Below, one piece after another: positions 39,545 through 51,366 of a DNA stretch of 64,000 nt. The number at the start of each line of letters is the position of its first letter. The stretch's first letter is position 1. The stretch comes from Lepas anatifera (lineage: Eukaryota; Arthropoda; Thecostraca; Lepadidae), in NCBI GenBank assembly GCA_034440635.1, contig JAOTON010002216.1, forward strand, positions 1 through 64,000. The letters run 5' to 3'. The notes below the pieces were generated by a model. It made no database searches. It was not told the DNA's origin and saw only the letters and a list, made by a program, of their open reading frames with translations. The position numbers were made by a program, and so were the translations under genes.

Positions 39545-41029
39545 TGGGTCATACCAGGTCAAACCGCCAAACCAGGTCAAGAGACCTAACCTCGAAAAAA
39601 CTTTGGGAAGTGCATCAATAATATCAAATTTAGCCTATCGTGGTTTGATTCACATTACATAGCAAGGTCGCCCAGCAAGATAATTTTTCGGAGCAGGATT
39701 TCTATGTCGATAACCGGGAGCAGGGTCAAGGTCATGGTCTTTCCATTGGAAATGCATGGGGCAATTGGTAAATTTTGATAACTTGAGAAAATTGAGAATT
39801 GTCGAGAATTGCGATGGAGGTTTTGTTTTTACGTTGTCGTGTCTGGCTTGCCACTGCAGTTTAATTAATATTCTTTTTACCATACAGACCTAAGCCTGGC
39901 TCTAGGTCAAAGCAGGTTAATTTTGGCATTTGACTAGGCAATATTATAAGATACATAATCCGTTTGGGCTCAACAAGAGTGTTCCAATGGCGCTGAACAT
40001 TTCTTTCAACGGCTCTCCTCTGTCACCTATTATGCCACAAAATTTAGGTTTCCACTTTGTTCCTGTAAGAAATACTGTGATCTCGAGCAACCTCAAAGAT
40101 GACACGACCAAACGATTGTATGTAACATTGTCGGTAGTGATTAAAACTGGCTGTTTAGCGGCATCACTCCCAGTGCACAGTGTAATTATTCATCTGGGAT
40201 TCTGGGATCCGTGTCAGCTATGAAATGATCACCTTGTAAAAATATCATGAGGCAATCTGTTCAAGTGACCAAGTCGAATGCGTTACAATTTCAGGACACT
40301 TTTTCGCATATATGAGCAGATTCAAATTACTTTTTGGGAATGAAATTATTTCAGACACGTTTGTTTACATTGCATGAATCCTCTCAAACGTATGCTGTGC
40401 TGCACTGGGTCACCTTGTATCGATACTATTTTTCCATCTCGGGGGACGATGTAATTGTGTGAGTTAGTGGTGCTCATAGGATAAGTTATATTTGTTTCAA
40501 TTATGGATAAACTCGCGACATCTTTGTAAATTTTCGTTTAAGGCTGAAAGGTCATTTATTAATAAGTTCATTTGCCCTCGTCTCCCTCGAAACAATGGAT
40601 CCCTTTCTATCACTTTTAATGGCTGCAATTTTATTTTTATAAATATTGTCCAAGTTGTATCCAGTTCAGTTTTAGGAGTAGGTGTCTCACTAGAGTCATC
40701 ACGGGACTTTTTACGGAGACCCCGACCCCACCACCCAAACGAGCAACTCCCACGATGAAGTGTTAATCAATGAACCAAATTTGAAAGTCCCACAAGGCAT
40801 AACGACGACCGTCTACCTCAGGTCACACCCTCACCAGTCAGTTGCCAGCTGGCCTTCAGTATTTACGGTACCTACCACCTCCCAGTTGACCTAAATTATT
40901 TTTCCAGAAGTTGTAATATGTTGTGTTAGAGATAGATGGCGTACGGTGGCGCTGCGCTAAGGTGTTTTTTACTACCTGTAGAGACCTGAGGAGGCCGGTT
41001 GCCCACCCCCTCGGGTGGGCGCGTGTTAA
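39405..41029. mobile_element. TTAA element family F with two identical ends
   Basis: TTAA at 39405-39408 and 41026-41029, each followed inward by CACGCGCCCACCCGAGGGGG and a GGCCGGTTGCC-type palindrome segment. The interior to about 40000 follows family B order (TTTCCATTGGAAATGCATGG, TAGGTCAAAGCAGG). From there to 40887 it is unrelated sequence. Both ends are the single-motif type, unlike complete relatives, which fits one end having been copied over the other. Confidence 0.75.
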
Positions 41030-41655
41030 TTGTCATAAATTCTGACACTTGCACGATGAAAATTTCGTAAAGACAAAGCAATATGATTGCCAGCAACCGA
41101 TTACAAAAACAATCACTATGTTTGCGGCGTTAAACATAAGGCTGTACTACTGCAGTGGTCAAAAACCGTCTACATACCTACCTTAGGTGCTAAATATTTG
41201 GAACTTATAGCAAGAACGCATTTTTTTATTTTTCCTATCGAAAGATATTTTATTAATCAAAATTTTTGAGGTGTTTAAAATGGCAATTTCAACTGGGAAA
41301 AGGTCAAGCTAGGTCAAAAAAGAAAAGGTCAAACAAATAAAAAGTCAAAATTTTTCAAATTTTGAAATTTTCTTTTTCAAAATAAAGTATAGCTCAAGAC
41401 GAGTTCAATGATATACAAAACTTGTTAATCAGACTATGCGTTTTTAGTTATGAAGCATCAAAAATGAGTCTATAAGGTGACCTCCCGAAAATGCCTCGGG
41501 CTATAACTCGGTCACCGTTGGTCGGAGGGGGCTAAGATTCTCACAGGCGTGTTTCTGGCCCAAAACTACCCCGGAGACAAAGTTTCAGATTTTTTCTAGA
41601 CATGGTGGTGTCAAATTGAAATATTTTTGGTCGTTTTGTCCTGGAATGCCCCAGG
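40888..41655. repeat. Right arm of large inverted repeat
   Basis: Mirror of 38786-39544. The arm ends outward at GTCCTGGAATGCCCCAGG. The immediate flanks of the F element on both sides read ACAATTAA and TTAATTGT, a continuous palindrome if the element is removed. Confidence 0.92.
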
Positions 41656-41744
41656 TATGAGAATTCCTGGGCTCCTGATTGGTCAATTGTGATTTCTTTA
41701 AAGTCCTTTGTTTCTGTTTCAAAACAGTTTTGGAATGCTGTCTT

Positions 41745-42590
41745 TTAACACGCGCATTCACGGGGGTCTGAGCCACCTTCGCATTGACGGGGGCGGGTAC
41801 CCGCCCCTAAGATCTCGAGAACCACGGAAGGTAGCGAAAAACGGTAAACGGCGTTGGGCTGTCCATCAACTTCTCCATCGAAAAAATTTGAACCATTTTT
41901 TGTCAGGTCACATTTAAGGTCACAAGAGGTCAAAACATGCCCTTCATAAGGATAACATGTAAATCCAGTTTTTCGGCCATTACATCTGAACAAGTAAAGA
42001 TAGAGCAAAACGACTTTAACTATATGAATCCTCTTTGCAAGCCGAATCTAATGATATATAATTTGACCTTGCTAGGTCAAATCAAGGATTTGACCTGACC
42101 TGAGGTCAGGTCAGGGTCAAATTTTATAAAATGCATATCATTAGGACCGCAAAGCCCAGGCGAGTCTAATGCAGCTAAAATAAATGCTCTATCACCATCC
42201 GTTACTGAGTTATTCCGTAAAAAACATTTTTCCCATGTATTTCCAATGGAGAGGTCATGCCTCGTACCTGACCTTAGGTCATCGATATCAAAAATACCGG
42301 AACATATGTTAGAGAACTCGGTGGGGCCATTATGTGATATGAGTTTCAATCGGATAAGTTCACCCTGCTCCGACTTATGCTATCTTAAACTTTTTTTTAG
42401 GTCGGGTCACTTGACCTGTACTGGTGACCTGACCTGAGATGACCTAACCTTAAAATTTTCACAGAGGTTGTAAAATTGATGAGGGAAAAGGTATACCAAG
42501 TACGGCGGCGCTACCCGCCGCCGTTTTTCTACTATCTCCAAAAGACCCGAGGGGGGCGGGTACCCGCCCCCTCGTCATTGCGCGTGTTAA
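41745..42590 (-). mobile_element. TTAA element family B, copy 4
   Basis: Complete, TTAA at 41745-41748 and 42587-42590, doubled end first. It has intact GGCGGGTACCCGCCCC palindromes at both ends and the core TTGACCTGACCTGAGGTCAGG. Very close to copy 5 at 58297; both carry a homologous open frame of 75-90 codons. Confidence 0.94.
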
Positions 42591-45288
42591 ACAATTGTTT
42601 ATGTTACAGTTCAAGGTTCTACACCACTGTTTAGGACAGATATGACCTAGTTCTTAGAGAAATATATGGTCATAGCCGAGGCTACGTAATTTGATCGATA
42701 GTGAGAATTATCGATAAGTCATCTAGAAATGTTGAATTTGAGAGCGATTTTAAGGCATTTGGAGGCTGAATTCGCAAAAGTGAGAATAGGCCTTCTTAAA
42801 ACTGTTGGTGACCTTTTGATTTAGCAAATAAATTGCTTTCGTGTATCTCCCTTTACGTGATACATTATAGCGGAGAACCACAGGTTTAGCATGTCAATTG
42901 TCCCAAAACTCATTATTAGTGGAGAATTAGTGTGTACTTAGAGCGGGATCGACCCCATCGATCCCGAATTATCGCCTGCCTGAATTTCTAATCATCTGTC
43001 GTCAGCCGTGCCCTCAAAAAGTAGTACACTGATGAAGCGTTGTTTTTATGTGTGTTCTGAGACCAATGCACTACTGACCTCAAATTATTTAGGCATGCTC
43101 TCTGACACTGATAAGTCGGCTCACATGTCATGCAACCGCTGTATTCCCTTTGACCTGCTAGTCCAATTTTCAAACGTTGCTGTTCTTGGTTTCTTCTTAT
43201 GCGGGAATTCCTAACTGAATTCTTCCACGAATAGAAAGGAGGTGCACCATTCGGACTGGGATTGAAGCCTGAAGGATAGAATTTCTGGAATATTTAAATC
43301 AGACCGCCTCGTCTAAATCTAAGATAATGACTCAACTGTTGACAAGCATCCTCAGCCAGTGCGATGTACCATACCTGGAGCTCCCTGTGCATGTTTGTCC
43401 AATGAATAACCCACATCTTTTTCTGGTCCATTTATGGAATCTAATCACCTTTTCATGGTTGAATGGTGGATGGTGCCGCCATAACTGGGCCTCTGAGCTG
43501 CGGTTTATATCCCAGTACATGCATTTTTCAACACTTTCTCGCAGCCACGGATCAGTCGCACCCGTTAATCGATGAATGCGCGGATCACATACTACCGGAT
43601 AGGAAACCCATCTGGGAAAAATACAACAATGCCTACAACACTTCCTGGGAATGCTTCGACTTCTCTCAGAGATAAAAAATCATTTACTTTCTCCAACGGA
43701 GATAAGTTTTGGCCCCGATATTTGAACGTTTCCCCGAACTAAAAGGGTTTTTGAAGTCTTACAAAATATAATATTTTGCATATTATGATAACTGGGAATT
43801 AGCAGATGGCGGGTGGCGCCCATCTGCACACCTCTGCCAGGCAAGCGTCAGCACGCCCACCTCAAATCCGCGCCCGCCCACGTACTTCTGCCACAGGAGA
43901 AATCTCCTGGAAGGAGAGAACTTAATCTAGAGCCGACAAATCAAAAATCATGCACTTTGGATCTTTGCTTTTCCGGGTGTTATAAAACCGACTTGCCCTA
44001 CATGCAAGGCGAGGCCTCGCTACATTCACGTATATTATGCTTTCAAAAGTGCGTCCGTCTTTTCGAAATATCTTTTGATGTCCTCCATTCCAAAGACGTG
44101 AGGTGACCGCCCATAAAACGCACACTGCTAGTCATAAAGTCGCTGGGAAGGTAAGCGTAAATTATGTGGCAAGGTGGCATCTGCCCCATTTAAAGTCATC
44201 TCCTGGAAGGATAAGATCAGAGAAAATGGTACCATAGGTTAACTTCGATCCATTAAAATCCTTTACTTAACCGTGACGTTTTTACGAATTGCACTATGAC
44301 AGACATTTTTCTCAATGCTGATCGAAAAGTTTGGGTCGATGCTAGATAATAATTCCAGCTCCATGGCTCCTATATGATGTGAGTTAAAGCTCAATACGTG
44401 AATTATATTTTGTACATGTTAACTTATTTTTCACGTCAATTGGCAAAATTTGTCAAAATCACTAATTGTCTAGTCTTTCCACATAAAACTATACATTTGG
44501 GCCTTTTTGCATACTATTCGTTGTATTTTACTGCGAAATGGGCCACATTTTCCATTTAATAACATTTCTCAAGGACATGGCAATGCCCAAGAACCTTTCA
44601 ATCAGCTTTAACCTACTGCGCAGGTTTGGCCAAGGTGTTGGTACTTTTATGTTGCAATGAAATGGAAAAAGTGGTGGCGCAGTCAGAAATTCGTCAACAG
44701 CGGCCAATGTCCAAGCTTGGGCTGTTCAGATTATCAGCGAGAATCCCGTACATTTATTCCTGCGCATGAAAGAGGTCAGTCAACCAAAGCAAAGGTCAGG
44801 GCCTAGTCTCTCCTCTGTCTATGCCACTAAAATTGAGTGAAGATAGGATTTTCACTCTATTTGGAGAGCAACTAGGTATGAAAACAGACAAACACACGTT
44901 TGGTTCGGATTTTAGGGACTACAAAACCCTATTATCATTCGGCTGGGTTATGAACAGCGTTTTTAAACACGGATAGCACGAAAATATTCCAGGAATAATT
45001 TAATTCAATTAATATAATTACAACTTAATTGCTGCCGCACATTTGGACACATCTCTGCCCATAACGGATTATTCTGTTATCTCTGTTGACTAACGAAATC
45101 GGTTTAGAACGCTGCAGCTCTAGCATTGAGCAAGGAATTTCTAATGATACCTCAGAAGACATCCCTGCAGCGTTTCAGGCAACTTCAGGACAGTACTGGG
45201 TTTTGGCTGCAAAGGTACTCACGGCAGAGCCTAGTCAGCTCAAAGTATGACATATTTTACCTGTTTGAATTCCTCTGATCTTGGAGGT
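42591..45288. other. Unassigned intergenic sequence
   Basis: 2.7 kb without a recognised gene or repeat. Frames of 60-97 codons at 43327-44106 show no domain. A GC-rich patch at 43805-43900 includes GGCGGGTGGCGCC. Confidence 0.45.
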
Positions 45289-45725
45289 AATAACCCACGC
45301 CCCAGGGCGGGAGGGGAAGGGGTTGAACGACTCCTTCACTCAGGTTTCTCCAGCGGTACCAAAAAAGGCGGCGTGAAGCGCTGAGGTACTTGGAAAACTT
45401 TATCCCTGGTCAATTTCGCAACTTTTCTAAACAAATTATTGTTGGGTCATCTCAGGTCAAGTTTTTAGTGTTGTTCCAATCACAGTCACCAGTGCAGCTC
45501 GAATTATCTCACCTCCAAAAAAGTTAGGTAGTCTAAGTAAAATGGATTAATATATCCATTTTAAACTCGTATCCACCAGGTACTACAAAACATATTCCGG
45601 GATTTTCACCAATATTTTCTGACTGTTTTTTATTGATTCTCCATAATTGTTGTCCTTGCTGAATGATTTTCACAAAACAAGTGAGCAATAACCAAAAATT
45701 GATGCACGATTCCCATGTATTTCAG
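45289..45725 (+). mobile_element. TTAA element, family D relative (left fragment)
   Basis: Starts TAATAACCCACGCCCCAGGG (TTAA decayed). AAAAAAGGCGGCGTGAAGCG and GTTGGGTCATCTCAGGTCAAG follow in the order of element D at 62036. It is lost after the 'cccatgtatttc' block. Confidence 0.65.
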
Positions 45726-46448
45726 TATTGTAAAAATGAAAAATGCAATACCAGATCCAGAGCCAGTTCTATATGGTGGGGTTCTAATAGTTTTCTAATA
45801 GTTTTTGAGGTATAGAATAGCAAAAGCTGGACAGTGTGTTGTGTGACATATTCTACATAGCGACAAATGGTATAATACAAAAATAGCACCAGAAACGGGT
45901 GCAGGGGATAGCACACTGTCGTGCAATATGCATATTGCCTTTGTCTAAAAATATTGTACACATGTTCCTCGGCTGTTGATGTTTTTGTGTTTGCCGAACA
46001 ATGCGCTCACGGTAAACCGAGGCGGCTGGGGGTGGGGTATCTGACTGATCTTGTTTCCTTTGACTCGCCTGTTGACTGCTTTCATTCGGCCTTTGATGTT
46101 TGTCCTATTCATTGGACTTAGCATACTAAAGTACTCAAGACTCAAGACTCAAGACTCAAATATATTCGATTGCGGTCCACGGCAGCGAGGGGATTTTCGC
46201 ACAATCACGTCAAGAAGATAAAACGGTAGGGTGACTAAAGGAGTAAAATACTCAAAGATAATAGACACACACTCTGACACATACAAACATAACACGTAAA
46301 AGCATAGCACGATGACTAGATATCTAAGTTTCATCCGGCGCCCGTGATAAAAGATATTTTAAGGTGGCCTTAAAATTAGAGGTGCCAGGTACCAGCTGGA
46401 GGCTGAGGTGCCAGGTACGCTGGAAGATGCCTGAAACCCCCTGATTAC
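45726..46448. other. Intergenic with short tandem repeats
   Basis: (GACTCAA)n at about 46131-46159 and a 14-bp direct repeat GAGGTGCCAGGTAC at 46379-46392 and 46405-46418. No gene. Confidence 0.55.
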
Positions 46449-46930
46449 AGTACCAGAGCACGCCTATGACATATAATTATCATATAATATAGTGGCATGG
46501 GCATGGATATTGCAACTTTGGCTCCTCCCGGCTGCTCTGCAAGCGGTCTATTCGTTTTGAGTGCAATCCAACTGCACTTTAAACCCCACATTTTGAATTG
46601 CTGGAACCACCTCTGCGAAAACGATATGTAAAAATGTCAAAGAACCATCATCTGACATATAAGTGATAACACTCAAAGATTCTAACTGTTCTCGATACTG
46701 TTACGGGCGACTTTATTGTACGGAGAACGCACCATGCAGATAATAATCGGTTTCTTCCCTAAATACCGAGCCATGGCTTCACCTCTGGTAAATATATTAT
46801 TTCAGAACTTTCAGGGGATTTTCAAACTTTAGTTTTAAGGAAAATTCAAAAGTTTTAAAGGTCTATCACTAACCGTTTTGAAGATATCCCGGATACAAAT
46901 CATGATGGATGGACAGAATGCACCACTCGC
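46449..46930. repeat. Dispersed repeat family K, copy 2
   Basis: Parallel to 17317-17800: GAGCACGCCTATG, TTATCATATAATATAG, a GTCTATTC block, CTAACTGTTCTCGA, AATACCGAGCCATGGC, and a GATATCCCGGATAC...ACAGAATGC end. Confidence 0.8.
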
Positions 46931-47770
46931 AAAACCCCTCAAAAGATCACCGTCACCCTCAGAAGCAAGTATTTTCTTCAACCTTATGTTCTGGTATCAT
47001 AGGGGAGGGGGCACGGAATTTTTCTCTCCAGTTCACAGTTAGGCCGAGTCACTCCAGTGCAGGTGCAAAGTTTGAGAAAAAAAAACAAAATCTGAAAAAT
47101 GCAGGATGAGCTGAATGCTGACTCGCAGCTGGAAAGTGTTGGCTCAAGTTGGGCGTCGCATCGCGTGCTGGCCTAATGAATCAGCTGTAGTTCCAGGCCG
47201 GCAGGTGAGCTGACAAGTGGCGAATTAATCCCCAGATGACGTCAGCTCTGAAGTATCCGCTGCGTGACAAAATGCGACAGGGACATGGCTGCCCGCTCAA
47301 AACTACATCAAACTGTAGTCACAGTTAGTGATATTTATACTTACTCTGTGTAGCTCAAGTATAAACGTAAACTCTACTTTATAAATATAATATACCAACT
47401 GTGCTATATAATTATACAACCATAAACGTATTCGCGCCTGGTCATCTTGGTGCATCTGTTGCACGGTAAACCAAGAAAGAACAATTCGTCCCAACGGTAC
47501 ACAGTATACCGCCGCAGTGGGTGAATAATTCCGGTGTAATGCATAGACGAGTGACCTGGAGGCTTGTGCGTCGCCTGAAAAGCTGTTCAAACCTGGTTAA
47601 TTGTCGCCCGTTGAACTCAGACTTTCAAGTTAGCTGACACCTAAGAGCAGCTTGGTTGAAATCGGTGGTACGCAAATTATACTGATTTACCTGATTGAAT
47701 ACATGTAAAAGTGACTTTATTTGTTTTATTTTGTATTCTATTTGGACTAAAAGTGTATGTGTCCGTCTGC
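46931..47770. other. Unassigned intergenic sequence
   Basis: No gene or repeat recognised; a 95-codon minus frame at 47303-47590 has no motif. Confidence 0.45.
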
Positions 47771-47812
47771 CTACCTGTCTGTCTGTCTGTATGTCTGTCT
47801 GTCTGTCTGTTT
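47771..47812. repeat. (CTGT)n microsatellite
   Basis: About ten CTGT units with one ATGT variant. Confidence 0.95.
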
Positions 47813-48756
47813 GATTTAAGGCCCATAAGACATATCGGAGGGTGTTTTTTTGTCAATGACATCAATTGCTTGCTATATCTTAGGAAATATTTAGATATGA
47901 GTTATGCATAGGTCCATCTTCACATATAGGTTACTCATGGGTGAAAGGCCAATCACTTGTTTTAAATCGGTAAAAAATAGGGCAATTACAAGGACACAAA
48001 TTTATTCATGATCCGTGGGTATGGTAAAACTACAGATGGTATAAGGCTTGAGGGCCGATTTCGAAGATTTTCGGTGACCTGGGGCAGCGCAGAGCAACGT
48101 TGCATCGGAAATTCATAAAGTTGTTTGGCCTCGCCAGCGCCAGCTGCGAACACTTTATTCATGATTTTAAAGCAATAGTGGTGAGTGGATATCAGCGCTG
48201 AGTAGGCGAGAATCGCTTAATTGCTTATGCTAGCGTTGATACGCCTTTATCGACCTGATCAATGTTCAAGCTGGCGTTGGCTACCCCCCCGGGCTGGGGT
48301 CGACTTTTCTGCAGAAACTTAATCGAATTCACTTAATATTGATCGGAAATAACGCTATATGAGAATAAAGTTTTACTAACCTAAACATTCACCATATTTA
48401 ACATCTCAGACAGCTTGACAGGTGCATGGTAGTTTCAAGAGACCAGGTACCGAAATCAAAATATGCTGAAGCTTACGCTCTGCTGAAATTGTATCAAAAT
48501 AATCGGACAAACAGTCATAAATCTAGGGTTTGAGTATTTCATGCAAATGCGTTGCAAAACACTGAGCCATACCACCTCCCGAGGATGGCCATCCATAAAA
48601 AGTGTGTGAAAGAACGTGCCGGCAATACAGCACCGCTGTAGGGTCACGCGAGCGAGCGAAGCTTCTGACAACTAATCCGATTCATGCCTGAGTAGAGCTC
48701 TCTTTTTTGTCATTTGCGTCACCACTCCTCCTCGTCACGTGAGTGGCGTGCCTCAC
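47813..48756. other. Unassigned; would be intron 1 of the candidate exon
   Basis: No further exon with a convincing acceptor was found on the minus strand here, so if the exon at 48757 is real its next exon is farther away or not recognisable by eye. Confidence 0.3.
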
Positions 48757-48889
48757 CTGCGAGCGACACCAGTGCTAACAGCATTAGCGTCAGCATCGGC
48801 GGCGACGCCGTTGATGAAGCCGGAATCGGAGAGCAGTAGGGGGGACGGCGGCGACAGTGCAGACCGGTTTTCCCCTGGGGTCTGCGCAT
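48757..48889 (-). CDS. Candidate first coding exon with signal peptide (partial gene)
   Basis: On the minus strand an ATG at 48889 with A at -3 opens 44 codons plus one base and ends at GCTCGCAG followed by GTGAGG, a strong splice donor. The last 14 codons encode MLTLMLLALVSLAG-like residues, a short hydrophobic core ending in small residues as in a signal peptide; the basic, Pro-rich stretch before it is a long N-region if the first Met is used. A phase-1 intron just after a signal peptide is common in genes for secreted and receptor proteins. The exon lies in a CpG-rich block reaching about 49178, as at a promoter. No downstream exon is identified, upstream ATGs exist in other frames, and a 61-codon overlapping frame competes. 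The product is unknown; this could be chance in GC-rich DNA. Confidence 0.3.
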
Positions 48890-49178
48890 GATGCCGCCGG
48901 CGCGCCGCCGCCCGCCGCTGCAGAGCCTGGCCTCTCAACCGCTTGATAGATCCATACTGCTGGGTGTCAGCCCGGAATCCGGCTGGCGTGCGTCAGGGCT
49001 CGTGCACCGGCTTCCCCTGGAAACAGTACCGACTCGTGTCGATGGGCCGACCATCCTGATGGAGCGCCACCGGCGGCGCCGACACCCAGGCAACGAGGCC
49101 AATGGCGCCTGCGGCATGCATGTGCCTCACCATGTATAGACACGCTTCAATGCCCCGTCTTAGCGCAACAGCACGCAA
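48890..49178 (-). promoter_or_regulatory. CpG-rich block, possible promoter/5' leader
   Basis: High CG density including CGGCGGGCGGCGGCGCGCCG and GCGCCACCGGCGGCGCCG, against an AT-rich background. It lies directly upstream (minus strand) of the candidate signal-peptide exon. No TATA box or initiator can be assigned. Confidence 0.3.
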
Positions 49179-49584
49179 CTTTTTTAAGCTTTCACTCCGA
49201 CATGGGTGTACCTTCAGATATATGTTTGAATGGGATACATGGTAGGAATGTTCTAGTATTTTAAGTGGACTCCAGGCTCATCCCAGACATTCCAGATAGT
49301 GCAAATAACCTCCCCGCTTCGCTCCTTTTAAATGGAATGCAATTATTCTCCGAGGTAGGGTTTTAGTATGCTAGCTGCAATGTTAGCACGGAAGTAATTT
49401 CACGACCAGGAGTTTCCTTTGTCATTGCTTCTCCTATATGTGTGCCATTTTCAGGGAGACGCAGAGACCTCAGAGCTGTGATCAAGTTTCAAGTTGCACC
49501 AGTGAAAATGAGTTCAACCAATGGATTGTATTTTTAGATCGCATAATCGACCCATCGAGTGCCACAACTTGTAACGGCGCTTCT
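49179..49584. other. Unassigned intergenic sequence
   Basis: No gene or repeat recognised. Confidence 0.5.
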
Positions 49585-49835
49585 TATATCGTTAACCTAG
49601 GGTCAGGTACGGGTCATGACCTCTTCATCAGAATTACGTGGGGAAATGGGAATTGGTCGAGAAATGGCTGTGTTTCATTAGCAACCACTGATCATAACTG
49701 CTTGTAATCAAATTAGTGCTATATTATACCACTTCCGAGGGTCAGGCTTCAAGTTTAGACCTGGGGCATTCAAGAGTTCCCAGGCCCTAGGCCTCATTGA
49801 CCTCTGGGAGGTCTCGTGTCTATAATGATAATATG
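49585..49835 (+). mobile_element. TTAA element, family D relative (internal fragment)
   Basis: CTAGGGTCAGGTACGGGTCATG, GGGGAAATGGGAATTGG and later TTGACCTCTGGGAGG follow the order of the D interior around 62350-62410. No ends retained. Confidence 0.5.
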
Positions 49836-49945
49836 ACATAAAATAATATAACGGCTACTGTTTATAGGTCATATACCAATTAACAGTAAGTTTCAAGCAC
49901 AAATGTACAGAAAGCAGATCTAAACAGAGGGCAAATGGTGGCAGA

Positions 49946-50093
49946 CAGTGACGGATCCAGGACTTCATTTCGGGGGGGCTAGGGGCCTCGAAGCTGCCCG
50001 CTATTGCTTTGTATCAGCCCCCATGTATTAACTATAAGCACTCGGACATTGGGGGGGGCCTGAGACCCTAATCCCACCTTGTATCCGCCATTG
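49946..50093 (+). mobile_element. Short hAT-like MITE, family J, copy 1
   Basis: About 148 bp with CAGTGACGGATCCAGGA at the left and TTGTATCCGCCATTG at the right. The interior CGGGGGGGCTAGGGGC is shared with the inverted copy at 63066. No convincing target duplication. Confidence 0.7.
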
Positions 50094-51129
50094 CTGACAA
50101 ACTCTCCCCATTCGAACATTCGATGCCACTACACTGCACCCTGCCGCCTTCTGAAGCCAACCCCCGTCCAACATGGAGGGGTGCAGAGGTGCAGAAAGTA
50201 TGCTAGCTGCCACAAGCTCAATGTGACGCATGTCTCCTCTGTCACACGGAGCTATAAATTTTAATTCTATGCTCGTAGGCTATTTCCAATATGCAAAATG
50301 CCCTTTGCCTGTCTTACTTTTTGCGGCAGACAAGGTTCAAGCACCGAACCATTGCAGCATGAAAGTGGTAAAATGTATCTTTATTTTTCGAAATTGCTTT
50401 TGTTTTTGAAAGGTGTATTTTCAATTGTGGCTCGTTTTCCCAGTATTGGGATCATAACTATGATTGCCAACTCTGACCACAGTTTCCCCCACTAACATAC
50501 GTTTCCCTTTTTGAAGAAGTTTCCATTTTTGGAAGGAGCATTTCCAATTATGGTTCATTTTCCCATGATTTAATATAGGAATTATTAGGAAAATAGCTAT
50601 TATTGGGAGCGTATCTATTAATGAGAGCGTAGGCACAAGTGGGAACCCGGATCAAAGCTTCCCCCTCCCACTAAACTACTATCTCACATATCACCAAAAG
50701 GAACAAAAATGTCAATGTCAACATAGGCTTTGGATCTCCATAAATGTGTTGGTAAAGTGAACCTTAGGTATCATTTTCATAGACAGACCAAATGATTAAA
50801 ATTCGCCTCGCACTCCCCGAGGTCGTTCCTCCTTACAGAAATAATTACGAGGCAAGTGCCCTGCACAGTCGTAAACTTATGTCTATAGGCCTAATAAGTA
50901 CAGAGCCATTGGAATTACCTACAAAAGGTCCAGCGTAGTAGAAATCCAGCTTTAATTCCGTGCAGTTCAGGTTTCTTGTGCTGCTTACTCTGCTCCATAC
51001 ACTGTATAAAGGTATCTTGCCCTTGACTTTACGCCCCCAGGCTCTACGTTATTGATTATATCTACACAACACTCCATTCCCGCGAACATGCATTGTTTAG
51101 TCGCTGTTGCGCAGTTTGCAGAGTTTGCT
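50094..51129. other. Intergenic with an imperfect duplication
   Basis: Two related 35-40-base segments, TTTCAATTGTGGCTCGTTTTCC (near 50420) and its near-copy near 50545, about 125 bases apart. No gene. Confidence 0.5.
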
Positions 51130-51366
51130 GCCAAAATAAAGGTGAAGTTAGGTCAAAATGAATATCAACGAGGCAAACCTAATGTTGTCAAATAGGCGCT
51201 ATACATTAATTCTAAAGTTATTTAGTTTCAACAATTTTCTCATGTATTTCCAATAGGCTATGGCTCGTGCGGTGAGGTCATGGCTCGTATCTGACCTTAG
51301 GTCATGGATATAAAAATACCAGAAATTATTTTGTAGAACTCGGTTGGCCCATTATGTGATATGAGT
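51130..51366 (-). mobile_element. TTAA element family B, copy 6, left part
   Basis: Family B interior (ATGTATTTCCAATAGG, CGTATCTGACCTTAGGTCATGG, GGCCCATTATGTGATATGAG) up to the point where a family A element interrupts it. Its own doubled left end is missing. Confidence 0.85.

Noticed and set aside
39930..40223. 97-codon frame between the inverted arms as an element gene
   Set aside because: Its first third is family-B-like repeat sequence and the rest shows no transposase motif.
47771..47812. CRISPR-like or regulatory array
   Set aside because: Simple CTGT microsatellite with no spacers.
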